Assembly: GCF_932294415.1 (NCBI RefSeq)
Contig: NC_065542.1
Location: 56,230,406-56,294,405 of the forward strand
DNA: 64,000 nt
Source: Quercus robur
Lineage: Eukaryota; Streptophyta; Magnoliopsida; Fagales; Fagaceae
Direction: 5' to 3'
Part shown: piece after piece, positions 11,101 through 22,319 of the stretch
Numbering within the stretch: position 1 is the stretch's first letter
How the letters are laid out: each line of letters opens with the position of its first letter
Translations under genes and position numbers: made by a program
Notes under the pieces: model-generated
Databases searched by the model: none
The model's input: only the letters and a program-made list of their open reading frames with translations
What the model was told of the DNA's origin: nothing

Positions 11101-12609
11101 GATAAAAGGTAAAAGAAAAGGAGAAAAGTTAGAGAAAGTGTTAGAAAACGTAGTTTTGCATCTCATACAAAACAAGTAGTGGAAGCAACATAAGGATCTA
11201 CTTCATTCATGAAAGATAACATACGACTTTAAATTCTAGAATAATTAATATAAAGCGTAACCTTGATGTAGTGAAAATAAAAAAGAAGAAGTAGATAGTA
11301 TCCTGAGAATACCTTCAATCTTAATCCCAATTCTACATGGTGCCCATGATGTGTAGTATCTCTATAAGTTCTTACGTACATTTTCTTTTGTTGAAAACTG
11401 TGTTCAAGAGAGATCAAAGAGAAAATTGTTTTCTCTTCTTTTAATCGTATGTATGTTTTAACTGCCTAGGCAATTATTTTATTTAACAAATGATTATTTA
11501 ATTGGGTTAGCCTTTTGGGCATTTAGGGTGTGGCTTGGGATGAGACCAAAGGAGAAATAAGGCTCTAACTCCAATGGGCTTTGAGATTCCATCAACTTTT
11601 GACAAGTTCAAAATAACCATTAATTATATAATGAGTAATACTATGGAAATATAATTGCACTCTAGGTCTTATTAATAAATTATATCTCAAGATTCTAATA
11701 TAATATCATTTGACCCTTCCATGAAATATCCACAATGAACAAAGTCATAATAAATTGTCACTTTGTAAACCACAATTTTTATTCCTTTAGTCTCTAGTTT
11801 AATCTTTTGATATTCTGACAATTTAAAACTCATTGGATACTCACTAATGTAAAAAATTAGTAGAAGCATCCAAATCTCAATCCAAAAATGCAAGCCATGT
11901 ATCAGTATGTCCCATGTAATTAAGGGTATTTTTTTATAGATAATTAAGGGTACTACAGTAAAGAAGAGATTAAAAAGTTTTAACGTAAAACAACAATATT
12001 TTTCTTTTCAAACTTCGGCGCCTCTTTGTATATTTGTTTGATATTATATTTATATCTGGTAAAGTGAGAAATTAAATGTACATTCAAATCCTTTAAATAC
12101 CCTTAAAGACTTTCATCTTCCTCATCACCTCCACAACTCTCAACTTCTAAACTCACTAAGCCACTTCTTCTCTCTCTTTATTTACACACAAACACAAAGT
12201 TACAAATAGACACATTATTTTCTCATCCAAATTAACCAAAATGGCATGGTTTTGTTTTAAAGTGTGTGAAATGAGTACATAAAATTTAATCTAATTTTAA
12301 CTATAAATGATTTTATGAAATAAAGTAAACATTTTCTAAATCATAACCTAAATTTAAATATATTCTCAAAACTTCTACCTAAAATAATAATTTAATAATT
12401 TTAAGAAGTGTAACTTATTTCTCCTATTTTACTAAAATTTTATTACAATTACACATATTATTACAATTCTTACATGTGATTAATTTGTTCAAAATTAGAT
12501 CACTTTATTGAGGTTTTAATACACCCTATTTGTGACAAAGAAAAATCTATTGATTATTGTGTATGTATGCGCAACGACCACTATAAATTTAATATAATTT
12601 TATGTAGAA
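11101..12609. other. Spacer upstream of Helitron frame
   Basis: No gene recognised. Somewhere here should lie the Helitron 5' terminus (TC...), but I could not identify it with confidence. A pyrimidine-rich stretch at about 12105-12180 resembles a transcription-start leader. Confidence 0.5.
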
Positions 12610-15600
12610 ATGAGTTCGCAAAATACAGCAATGGTGAATACCGATGACATAGAACGTCGTCGAGAACGATGGAGATATTATGCTCGCTTGAGAAGACAAC
12701 GAGAAGACAATGAAAGAAGAAATATTCGATTGGCAAGACATCATGCTAATTACTCAAGACAAAGACAATAAACTTTGGGTGGTGATCACATTTTAGTGGG
12801 AGGCCCAGCAAATTTAAATGAAGAAGATGTTGTACATTCTAATTCAACATCAACAAACCCATCACTAATACCACCTAATCATGAGGCTGGACGAAGTCGT
12901 TGGCTTACACATATCCGTAACTTGGCACGCAATATGCTAGTTGAGCATAGGGCTATGCAAGAAGTCAGTGGTGAGATTATAGTTTTGTATCTTTAAACAT
13001 TTTTCATTGCTTGGAATCTTATTATTTTGAGAGAATCCATAGTTTTTGGCATGCTAGTTGTATGTCAATGTATACAAAGATACTAAGTCAATGTTTATAA
13101 TATTAAATTTAGGTCTCCCTCCAACCTATCCAACTATAATGGCAAATGACTTTCAGGCTGGACCAAGTCATATAAATTCTAATGTTAATACTGGTAAGTT
13201 TTATATAATATATTTATAAAGCTTTAACCATTATTTTTTAAATATAATTACACCAATTGAGCATTATATATAAATACATTGCAGTTACAAAAAGAATTGA
13301 AGGAGTTGAAAATATAGTTGAGCAAAACCAAGGGGATGCCTATAGAGAACAAGGTTCATTACTTAATGTCACCATTTTTATCTTCAATTTTATGTTTATA
13401 TCCTTCTATAAAGCTTTCATCATTATTTTTTATATATATAATTACACCAATTGAGCATTTTCTATAATTACATTGCCGGTGTAGAAAGAACTGAAGAAGT
13501 TGAAAATATAAATGAACAAAATCACAGGGATGGCTACAAAGAACAAGGTTTGTTACTCAATATTACCATTTTAATTTCAATTTACATATTTATCATTATC
13601 AATTTTATTATTTGTTAACAAGCTACATATTCGAAACATTATTAATATTTTGCTTATTTCACAACATAATATTTGGTACAATTTTAATATTTTCTTTCAC
13701 AACTATCATAACACTCTTTATCACTAATTTTTTCCTCAAAATAAAAATTAGGTGTTGACAACACATTTTATGGTACTGCACATGTAATAAATTGTATGTG
13801 AGGCAGATACAATTGTGCAAAGGATTTTAAAGAAGGTATAGAGATCATTAGGTACCAACTACCACAATCAAAGACATGTTGCTTTTGTAATGCCTGTTTG
13901 TTCCATCGAGAGACATCCTCGATGTGTTGCAAGGATGAAAAAATATCCTTATCCAACATACCAATTTGTTATGAATTTAGGGAGCTCATTTGTGAGCAAA
14001 TACCACGGGGCAGACATTTGAGGCAATATATACGGTTTTACAACAACATGTTTGCATTTGCCTCAATGGGTGTGCACGTGGATGAAAGCATGGACTTGAA
14101 TAGTTGAGAAACATATACATTTCGTGCCCAAGGTGTCATCTATCATAGAATTGGTAGTCTTTTACCACATACACCTCTAACTGTGCGGCATCTACAATTG
14201 TATATCTACGACACCGATCTTACTGTGCGGCATCTACAATTGTATATCTATGACACCGATCTTGAAATACAACGCAGAATGTCTCAATCTGTAGAAGCTC
14301 ACGGAGATATTGTGCGACTTATTCAAAGGATCTTAGACATGCATAACCTATTTGTGGAGAAATTTCGTCAACTATCTCAAAGTCCAAATTTACATCAATG
14401 TAAACTCCTCATTAAAGAACAACCTCTAAACCAACCTCAATATTGCCTTCCCAGTGCTTCCCAAGTGGCAGCTATTATTGTAGGAGGAGAGGAAGCTGGT
14501 CATTTAAGTGGCAGAGAAATTCTGGTTCAAACGTTTGGTGGTAATTTGATCAATGTTCAAGATACAGTAGGATATTATGATCCATTGCAATACTCAATAC
14601 TTTTTCCATTTGGAACATATGAATGGGATATCAACACACACGATGCTAATAGAAATAAAGTGTCATGTCGTGATTATTATGCATACATCTTTCAGGTAAC
14701 AGTTTTATTATTTTCAAATTTTTTTACTTCAAAATGCCACTTACACTATAAAATGACTGAACCTACATCTATTTTTACTAATGTCCAAGATTTGCGATGA
14801 TGCTCTATCAATGATTTGGTATGGAGGATGCCTTTCACAATAGTATGTTGTTGATAATTATGTAAAAATTGAAACACACAAGCTTAGATGGTTTGAGCAC
14901 AATCAAGATTCTATTAGGGCAGATCTGTACCAAGGCCTACAAGATGCTTTCCATGAAGGAGAGAGTGATACTGGTAATGTAAACTTTACACTTGAAATTT
15001 ACATTACTTTATTTATGGAAAATTGGTATCAATATTTATTAATGACCTAACTTTTTCATCATATATTTAGGAAATGTTGGACATAGAACCATTCTACCTT
15101 CATCATTTGTGGGAAGCCCGCGCGATATGATCCAACGACTTCAAGATGCAATGTCATTAATTCAAAAGTTTGGGAAACCAGATTTATTCATCACAATGAT
15201 GTGTAATCCAGGATGGGAAGAAATCCAAAATGAGCTTTTACCTACACAAACTGCATAAGATCGTCCAGACTTGCTTGCCAGAGTTTTCAAATCAAAATTT
15301 GAAGAATTGAAAGATGATATTGTGGTTAAGGGGGTTCTCAAAAGAGTTATTGTATATGTGCAGGTCTTTGAGTTCCAAAAAAGGGGTTTACCACTTGCAC
15401 ACATGCTTATAATTCTCAATGAAGATGATAAATTGTATAATCCAGAGGATTACGATCGAGTTGTTAAAGTTGAAATACCGTATAAGGAGGAACAACCTCA
15501 GTTACATAAAGCTGTACTGAAGCATATGATACATGGTCCTTACGGAGTACAAAATCCAAGATCACTGTGCATGAAAAATGGGCGATGTAAAAAAGGATAC

Positions 15601-18126
15601 CCAAAGCCTTTCTCACCAGAAACCTACCAAGGCAATGACTCATATCTTGTTTACAAACGATATGATACTAATAATCCCGTGCCATTGAATGATCATTGCA
15701 GGATTATGGTAGACAACACTTGGGTTGTTCCATATAATCCTTGGTTACTGCTGAAATATAATTGCCATATTAATGTTGAAATATGTTGCAGTATCAAGAG
15801 TGTAAAGTACTTATATAAATATGTGTATAAAGACCCAGATTGTGTCTCTATAGAAGTTAGACCAGACCCAAATTATGATGAGGTCCAACAGTACATTGAT
15901 GCAAGATGGATATGTGCTCCAGAGGCATGTTACAAGATATTTTCTTTTCCTATGTATTGAATATACCCTGCCGTTTTTCGTTTGCAAATTCATCTTCCAG
16001 ATAGACAACAAGTACGTTTTAGACCACATGAACCTATTGCTAATGTTTTGGAGCGAAGTAAAAATACAATGCTCACTGAATCTTTTTATATGAATATGAT
16101 TGATCATGATGCATGAAATTATCTATATAGAGAGTTCCCTGAGCATTATTGTTGGGATTATAAAAACAAAACATAGACACGAAGATCTCATAAGAAAGTA
16201 GTGGGTAGGATATATACTGTTTCACCATTTGATGGAGAGAAGTTCAATCTGCGTGTTCTTCTTAATCATGTCAAGGGGCCAACAGGATTTGATGATTTAT
16301 TGACTGTGAATGGGATAACCTATCCAACCTTTAAGCTAGCTGCTGAACAAAGGGGTTTACTACAGAATGATAACAGCATACGACAGTGTCTGCTTGAGGC
16401 AAGAGACATTCGAATGTCGTCCGCTTTAAGAAGATTGTTTGCAACAATATTGGTATTTTGTTTACCAATTGGAGTAAGAGAATTGTGGAATGAGTTCTAT
16501 CCATATATGGTAGAAGATTATCCATCAACATCTGTTACAATAGAGACTCATCGTATAAATAAACTTCTCAATGATTTAGAAGCATTACTCTTGCAACATG
16601 GAAACCATATAACAAAGTATGATTTGCCGATTTCAACTGGAGAATGTGGCAATTATTCAGCTGTACCAAGACTCATTCAAGATGAGCTAACTATTCCTAA
16701 TGTAGATGAAGAACTCACTTTAATTGAGAAGTTGAATAATGACTAGAGAGTTGCATATGAGACAATCATGACAGTTATTGATCGTAAGGAAAGCATGATA
16801 TTCTTCGTTGATGGGCCAGGGGGAACTGGGAAAACATTTTTGTATCGCACAATATTGGCAACCTTGAGAAAAGCTGGTCACATTGCAATTGCCACAGCTA
16901 CATCTGGCATAGCAAAAACATTACTCCCTAGTGGAAGAACAACGCATTCCAGGTTTAAGATTTCTTTAGCTCCTGATGCCTCATCTACTTGCTCAATAAG
17001 TAAACAATTAGACTTAGCTGAACTTATTAGACGTGCCACCATAATTATTTGGGATGAAACCCCAATGGTAAATCGATGTGCACTTGAATCTTTAGATAGA
17101 ATATTTAGAGATATTATGGAAGTAAATTTACCTTTTGGTGGGAAGGTGCTAATTTTGGGTGGAGATTTTCGTCAAGTACTTCTGGTTATTCCAAAGGGTA
17201 CAAAGGCAGAAATGATTGATGCATGCATAGTCAAGTCCCCATTATGGAAAGATGTCAAAGTGTTACATTTGAAGCAGAATATGAGGTCTATCAACGATGA
17301 AGAGTTTGCTGAGTATATACAACACATTGGTGAAGGGAATGAACCATATATAATGGATGATTTGATTAAACTACCCCCTTCAATGGCAATGCAATGGGAG
17401 GGTCAGAATTCTATATACAACTTGATTGATCAAGTTTTTCCAAGTTTGCAAGAACATGCCAATGATGCGAGGTATATGGTTGATAGGGCTTTGCTAACAC
17501 CTATAAATGATGATGTTGAACAGCTTAATGCAAAGATAATTTCTCAGTTTCCAGGAGATGAGTTTACGTTACATTCTTTTGATGAGGTTGAAGAAGATAC
17601 GCAACATCTATATCAACAAGAATTCCTAAATTCTATATCTCCAGGGGGTTTACCACCACATATACTAAGGCTAAAAAAGGGTGCTCAAATTATGTTGCTG
17701 CGCAATACAGATCCAAAAGCCGGATTATGTAATGGTATAAGATTGATATGCCGGGGATGTTTTAACAACGTAATTGACGCTGAAATTTTGACTGGACAAT
17801 ATGTGGGTACACGCGTTTTTTTGCCAAGCATCCCTTTGAAGACAACAGAAAATGTATACCTGCCATTTGTAATGATCAGACGACAATTTCCTATACGTTT
17901 GAGCTTTGCACTTGCAATAAACAAAGTGCAAGATCAGACAATTCCAATTGTTGGAATTTATCTTCCTGATTATGTTTTTAGTCATGGCCAATTATATGTG
18001 GCGTTTTCAAGGGGAGTCTCCCAATCCACCACAAAACTATTGGTGTAAAAAGGAAGAATACTTGAGAAGGAAGGTGTTCACACAAGAAATATTGTGTATA
18101 AAGATGTTTTGTTCCCTTCATCATAG
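12610..18126 (+). pseudogene. Helitron Rep/PIF1-helicase pseudogene
   Basis: Rolling-circle transposon protein, broken. The N-terminal R/Q-rich exon (12610-12771) ends in a TAA and continues in frame to 12990. Short exons lie near 13112-13193, 13286 and 13480. The zinc-finger/Helitron-like N region is at 13750-14700 (CQFC-like, FYNNMFAFASMGV, YHRIGSLLP). Rep motif 1 (DLFITMMCNPGWEE) is at 15178-15226. The HUH site reads RGLPLAHML (15382-15408) with Leu for the first His. The Tyr motif VKYLYKYVYK is at about 15802-15831. Helicase 16768-18048: Walker A GPGGTGKT, Walker B IIWDETPM, GGDFRQ and VAFSRG. From about 15064 to 18126 a single frame is interrupted by TAA 15256, TGA 15958, TGA 16114, TAG 16174, TAG 16744 and TAA 18046, without frameshifts. 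Several fit Gln, Arg or Trp codons hit by C-to-T or G-to-A change. Confidence 0.9.
14180..14263 (+). repeat. In-frame 42-bp duplication in Helitron protein
   Basis: A 14-codon unit (TVRHLQLYIYDTDL) is present twice in tandem with one silent C/T difference, inside the Rep N-terminal region. Other Helitron proteins carry the LYIYDT motif once, so this is a recent local duplication. Confidence 0.9.
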
Positions 18127-18675
18127 GTATTAATTAACAATTGAAAAGTTACATATAGATTTATTTTAATAATTTACAAATTTTAATGGTTATGCTATCT
18201 TCGTTTTAATATTTCATTTCTTGAAGTTTTTTATATATACAATTAATTGGTAACAGGAAGGACGCCCAACTCAAATGTGAGGATTGAGTCCACTATGCTA
18301 AATAATGGAGTGCATGCTGTTCCTACTGCTCATTGGGGGAAGTGGAAGGATGATCAATCAATATCGAACATGGAGGCCATTGATAACAAGGTATATTTCT
18401 TTTTAATGATATCTTTAATCAGCATCCCTTTCTATTGTTTTATCAAAATTAATATAAAAAATGTCATGCTACGTATGGGTTAGGTTCGAAAATTGCAAAT
18501 TTATTCACCTGGTTGGGGATTCACTGTTCGGGCTGACAAGAAAGAGCTTTGGAAAGAAGTGAAATGAGTTTTAGAGTCACAAGAATTGGAAAGGTGTGTT
18601 ACACTATTTTTTAAAATAGGAGAATAACTAATTGATAATCTTAATATACAAACCTTTTTTTTCTTCATTTTGAAG

Positions 18676-18955
18676 TTCCAAGAACAAAGACAAACAAAAA
18701 ATCACTATCAAGAGCAATGAGGTTTCCAACATCCATAAGAATAAAGACAAAGGAAAAATGAAGGACGATGTGATCTCTAACACTCATGCCAATAGAGACA
18801 AACAGAGAATGAAAATCAAGGACAATGTGGTTTCCAACATCCAAGAGCAAAAAAAGATACGAAGAAAAAAAACCAAGAACGATGCAATCTTCAACACCCA
18901 AAACAGTAAAGACAAACAGAAAATAAGAGTCAAGGACGATGAGATAATAAAACAG
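18676..18955 (+). repeat. Coding tandem repeat, unit about 57 nt
   Basis: Roughly five 18-19-residue units of the pattern N-x-DK-x-K-x-K-x-DxVxSNxH make up the whole exon (KNKDKQKITIKSNEVSNIH, KNKDKGKMKDDVISNTH and so on). Strongly basic with regularly placed acidic residues; predicted helical or disordered. Confidence 0.8.
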
Positions 18956-19009
18956 GTACAAATCATTACCACGTCTACTTAAAAAAAAAAAAAAAAAAAA
19001 AACTTCATT

Positions 19010-19706
19010 ACATATGTAGGGACACGATTATTCAACGACCCAAGAATGACATTGGGCTCGTATGTAAAGGGCCCGAACAATATAATTTGTAGAGTGTGGG
19101 CTTGAAAGGCTGGACCTTGGTCATTGGTCAGCGGTCTAGTCGTGGTTTTTATGGAGGCTTATATGAGGGTGGACTTGGCTTGACTAGCTAAGCCTTCCAT
19201 CGGTGCGGCTTGTAGGGTTTAAGTCCTCGGACTACATCCGAGGAGCATAGTATCCTTCCCATTCTCCCTTTTGTAGGATTTCTCCCTCTTCCGGGATCCC
19301 CTTCCCCCTTGGCTCTCTTTCCCTTTTATACTAGTGTTTACTTCCCGTTTAGTGTCCACGTGTAAGTTTTGCTTTTTGGGGTATAGACCCGTCCTATCAA
19401 TCCATACATAGAGTGGTTGGGGGTAGTTGGAAAAGTTAAATAGCATGGTCTGGAGTATGGGCCTGTCAGATGCAGGGTTCCATACTACGGTGTTGGCAGC
19501 TTTTTCCCTTGTACTGCCCCTGTACTGAGTTTGTCCTTTTCTTCAGGCGTTTTGTGAGGTGCCGAGCATAAGATCGTCCTCGGCCATATATTTGGGCCTT
19601 TTTTGGATTTTTACTTCGCGTCCTCGGAAATCATTCTCCTTGGCTTGGATCTTGGGCCCTATTATGAAGTGGGCCGGGACCACAAATTCTCGGGCCCCAC
19701 AACATA
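19010..19706. mobile_element. Solo LTR with perfect 5-bp target duplication
   Basis: The LTR is 19015-19701 (687 bp), beginning TGTAGGGACACG and ending GGGCCCCACA (TG...CA). It is flanked by ACATA on both sides (19010-19014 and 19702-19706). No internal retroelement sequence adjoins, so it is a solo LTR left by recombination. A homologous LTR lies at 57387-58043. It sits in an intron of the unrecognised coding segment. Confidence 0.88.
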
Positions 19707-20359
19707 GTTTTTATATAAATTTTTTTTAAAAAATTTGGAAATTAAATGATAGTTCTTCAAGTCCCAAGCTGAAGTAGACCATTTCACATACATGGAACTA
19801 TGCAATATCATCACAGGGTTAGTTCAAATATTTCATCTTACAAGTTTATGTTTGATGTTTATTGTGGTTATCATTATTATGTACGTTTTAAAGTCTCTAT
19901 TAATAACACAAACTAACACATTTTGTATCATAGGTTCATGGCAAATATTGCTGGAAAGCAATTAGAATGTGAAACAAATAGCATTGCCCCACCAACTTCT
20001 CCACCGTAGCCGACATAATATTAATAAGTTCACATATTCCGTGTTTCAGATATAGTGCATTATTTTACAGTTTTACCTAATATAAATATTTCAGTTTTCT
20101 ACATTGATCCATCAACTTCTTCATAATAGCTTTTGTAAAGGTCATCACATGTATTTTGTAAATAGTTTTATTGTTACAATTTTATTATGCATTTTCAATA
20201 TATGCACTATTTATAAGATTTATTCAGAGGATCTTTTTTTTTTCCTCCCCCTAAAGGTTAATACTAAATTATTGCATCATCTTCCAATCAATAACACGTT
20301 GATTACTACATAAAAAATAAAAAAAAAAAGGCAAAAAATGGATAATAATTACGGAATAT

Positions 20360-20647
20360 TAGCCTCTGAACATGCGCGTGCTCAGAAGCTCTTCTATTTT
20401 TTGGGTAAGAGTTAATTTAGAGTATTTATTATAATTTGGAATTACTACATTTTCCAATCACAAAAAAAACCTAGGAGTGTGATGAAAAATTATTTCTCCA
20501 CACATAATACTCATCACACGCCTAGGTTTTTTTTTTTTTTTTTTTTTTTGTGATTGGAAAATGTAGTAATCCCAAATTATAATAAATACTCTAAATTAAC
20601 CCTTACCCAAAAAATAGAAGAGCCTCTGAGCGCGTGCTCAGAGGCTA
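20360..20647. mobile_element. 288-bp foldback with Helitron-3'-like ends
   Basis: Two arms of about 135 bp, about 95 percent identical, face each other around a short A/T centre. Each outer end is itself a GC-rich near-palindrome (GCCTCTGAGCGCGTGCTCAG on the right) directly followed by CTAG-T (right, plus strand) or CTAA-T (left, minus strand). A hairpin followed by CTRR-T is the signature of a Helitron 3' terminus. The right end is correctly oriented to close the Helitron that starts upstream. A simpler reading is a MITE with TA at both borders. Confidence 0.6.
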
Positions 20648-20925
20648 GTATTATTTAAGGGGTTTCCCTTATTTAGATTCCTCATTTTTTAGTTCAAAAA
20701 TGCCCTTACACCCTTATGTTTAAGTAGAAATAAAATTAAAGGACAATTTGATAAAAATGTAACTCTAACTCCCACTAAAATATTGCATAAAAAATAGGAC
20801 TACTTTCTTGTCAATTTTCAAATTACTTTATCCACATATAAATTAGATTTTCAAAATAAAAATTATATATATAAAATAAAAAACACAAATTTTTTTCTAC
20901 AAAATAAGACCACTAAAATAAAAAC
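20648..20925 (+). mobile_element. Helitron 5'-subterminal repeat, copy 1
   Basis: Homologous over about 270 bp, same orientation, to 55679-55960 (shared blocks include ATGTTTAAGTAGA, ATTATATATATAAAATAAAA and CTACAAAATAAGACC). The 55-kb copy begins with a Helitron-type 5' end. Here it abuts the CTAG end of the foldback directly. Confidence 0.6.
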
Positions 20926-21619
20926 TAAGATATTGAGTGTATTGTAAAGTAGGATGATATAATAGATAAAATAACTTTCTAGAATGTAAAATAGCAACTT
21001 TTATATAACCTCGGATGTGAATATATATAAAAAGTAAAATTTAAAGTGAAACTTCAAGGAATGTGTTTGCAAAATTGACCCAAACTTTAAATTTTTTGTT
21101 ATTAACCATGAGTTATTGTAAATGACAAAATTGACCCCTCTGTCTCGTCAATTACCATTAAAATAAGTATTTTATTGATTTTTTAAAATTTTAAAAAGGT
21201 ATCATTAAAATTTAAAACGATGTTTTGTTAAAATTTTAGTAAATAAATAAACTGATCTCTTTTTTATAAATTATAGTTGATAGAACAATAACTCTAGAAG
21301 TACAACAATTTTTTCACAAATGATTTCAAAATTTTCTAGATGATAAGTTATTAACTTATTATTAGTAGAGAATAAAGTAATATCAATGATGAACTAAATA
21401 AGAACTAACATAAATTTGCAAACTCAACTGTTAAAATTGTTGTATTTGAAATATTGTTCTTGATGGAAAAAAAGTACTAAGGGTTTCATTGAAATTAAAC
21501 CAAACCCTGTGGGTCTTATTGCAATTCAACCCTTTGTTTTTTTTTTTTTATAAGGTTTCTCAAGCAGTCAAACCTGTAAAGTGTAAAGTACGCCCTTTTA
21601 GTTGCACAGTAGTACGTAC

Positions 21620-21673
21620 AAATACATTGCTGCTTTCTTATCAAAAAAAAAAAAAAAAATACATTGCTGCTTT
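21620..21673 (+). mobile_element. Tail-only micro-retroinsertion (A)
   Basis: A 17-bp perfect direct repeat (AAATACATTGCTGCTTT at 21620-21636 and 21657-21673) encloses only 20 nt: CTTATC plus an A-run. Confidence 0.75.
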
Positions 21674-21725
21674 TTCTGTTGTACTTCAAAAAATAAATTT
21701 GTCTTTCTTCCTTTTCTTTTGTTAC

Positions 21726-21776
21726 AAATTCAGACTCCGAAACATCAACAAAAAAAAAAAAAAATTCAGACTCCGA
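21726..21776 (+). mobile_element. Tail-only micro-retroinsertion (B)
   Basis: A 15-bp perfect direct repeat (AAATTCAGACTCCGA at 21726-21740 and 21762-21776) encloses 21 nt consisting of AACATCAAC and an A-run. Confidence 0.72.
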
Positions 21777-22319
21777 TGTTCCCGTCTGAAAACCGACAAA
21801 TAAAGAATAAAAAAGAAAGTATCAACTTTGTTTTTGTTTTCATTTTTTGTAATTTTCTCCAAAATGTATAAAAACATTCAACCCTTTCAAATTCTCTATA
21901 CAAAGAACTTTAAAAAAAAAAAAAAAAAAAAAAAAGTTAAGAAATTACCAAAACAATCCTACTATTTGTTTTTTGTTTTATTTGTTCTTTCATGCTTTTG
22001 GCGTTTTACTCTTCCCATCAAAACCAAATAAAAGTTAACGTCATGCATAATAGTAATACTGTGTTAATTAATCATCATCCCCTTCACGTTTTTATGAGTA
22101 TTTGTTAATTGTTATGATTGATATCACGTTTGTTGTGTTTTGCTCTCCCTTGCATGAATTCATTCATTCAATAAATAATGAGAGGGAGAGAGAGAAAAGA
22201 ATTCAGAGAGACAGAGAATCATGGACCATTAATAGTTCTGATACTCAGTTCAGAACTCTTTAAATACTTAACTATTTTTGACATTGTGTGTCAAACCCCA
22301 TATGTTATACAACATAAAT

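Larger units (their letters stand above)
18257..20009 (+). pseudogene. Unrecognised multi-exon coding segment within the Helitron
   Basis: Five exons with GT-AG borders and mutually compatible phases: 18257-18390, 18484-18593, 18676-18955, 19753-19817, 19934-20009 (stop TAG). They encode about 220 aa starting GRTPNSNVRIESTMLNNGVH, with VPTAHWGKWKDD, YSPGWGFTVRADKKELWKEV, a Lys/Asp-rich repeat block, and an end FMANIAGKQLECETNS...SPP. One in-frame TGA (near 18565, probably from CGA) is the only lesion. The entry phase (needs 1 nt) does not match the helicase end at 18126, so these may be a captured host gene piece rather than a helicase tail. I do not recognise the protein. A solo LTR occupies the fourth junction intron. 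Confidence 0.5.
20926..22319. other. AT-rich DCL3 upstream region
   Basis: No gene. Holds two tail-only micro-insertions (21620-21673 and 21726-21776), A/T runs, and a purine (GA)-rich stretch at 22178-22220 within 150 bp of the DCL3 start codon that probably lies in its 5' leader. No TATA box could be assigned with confidence. Confidence 0.55.

Noticed and set aside
12610..18126. Functional host PIF1 DNA helicase gene
   Set aside because: The helicase is fused to a Helitron Rep domain and interrupted by multiple stops; it is a transposon relic.
19219..19446. Minus-strand frame in the solo LTR (and its counterpart at 57518-57829)
   Set aside because: Falls inside LTR sequence; the similarity of the two frames follows from LTR homology, not from a gene.
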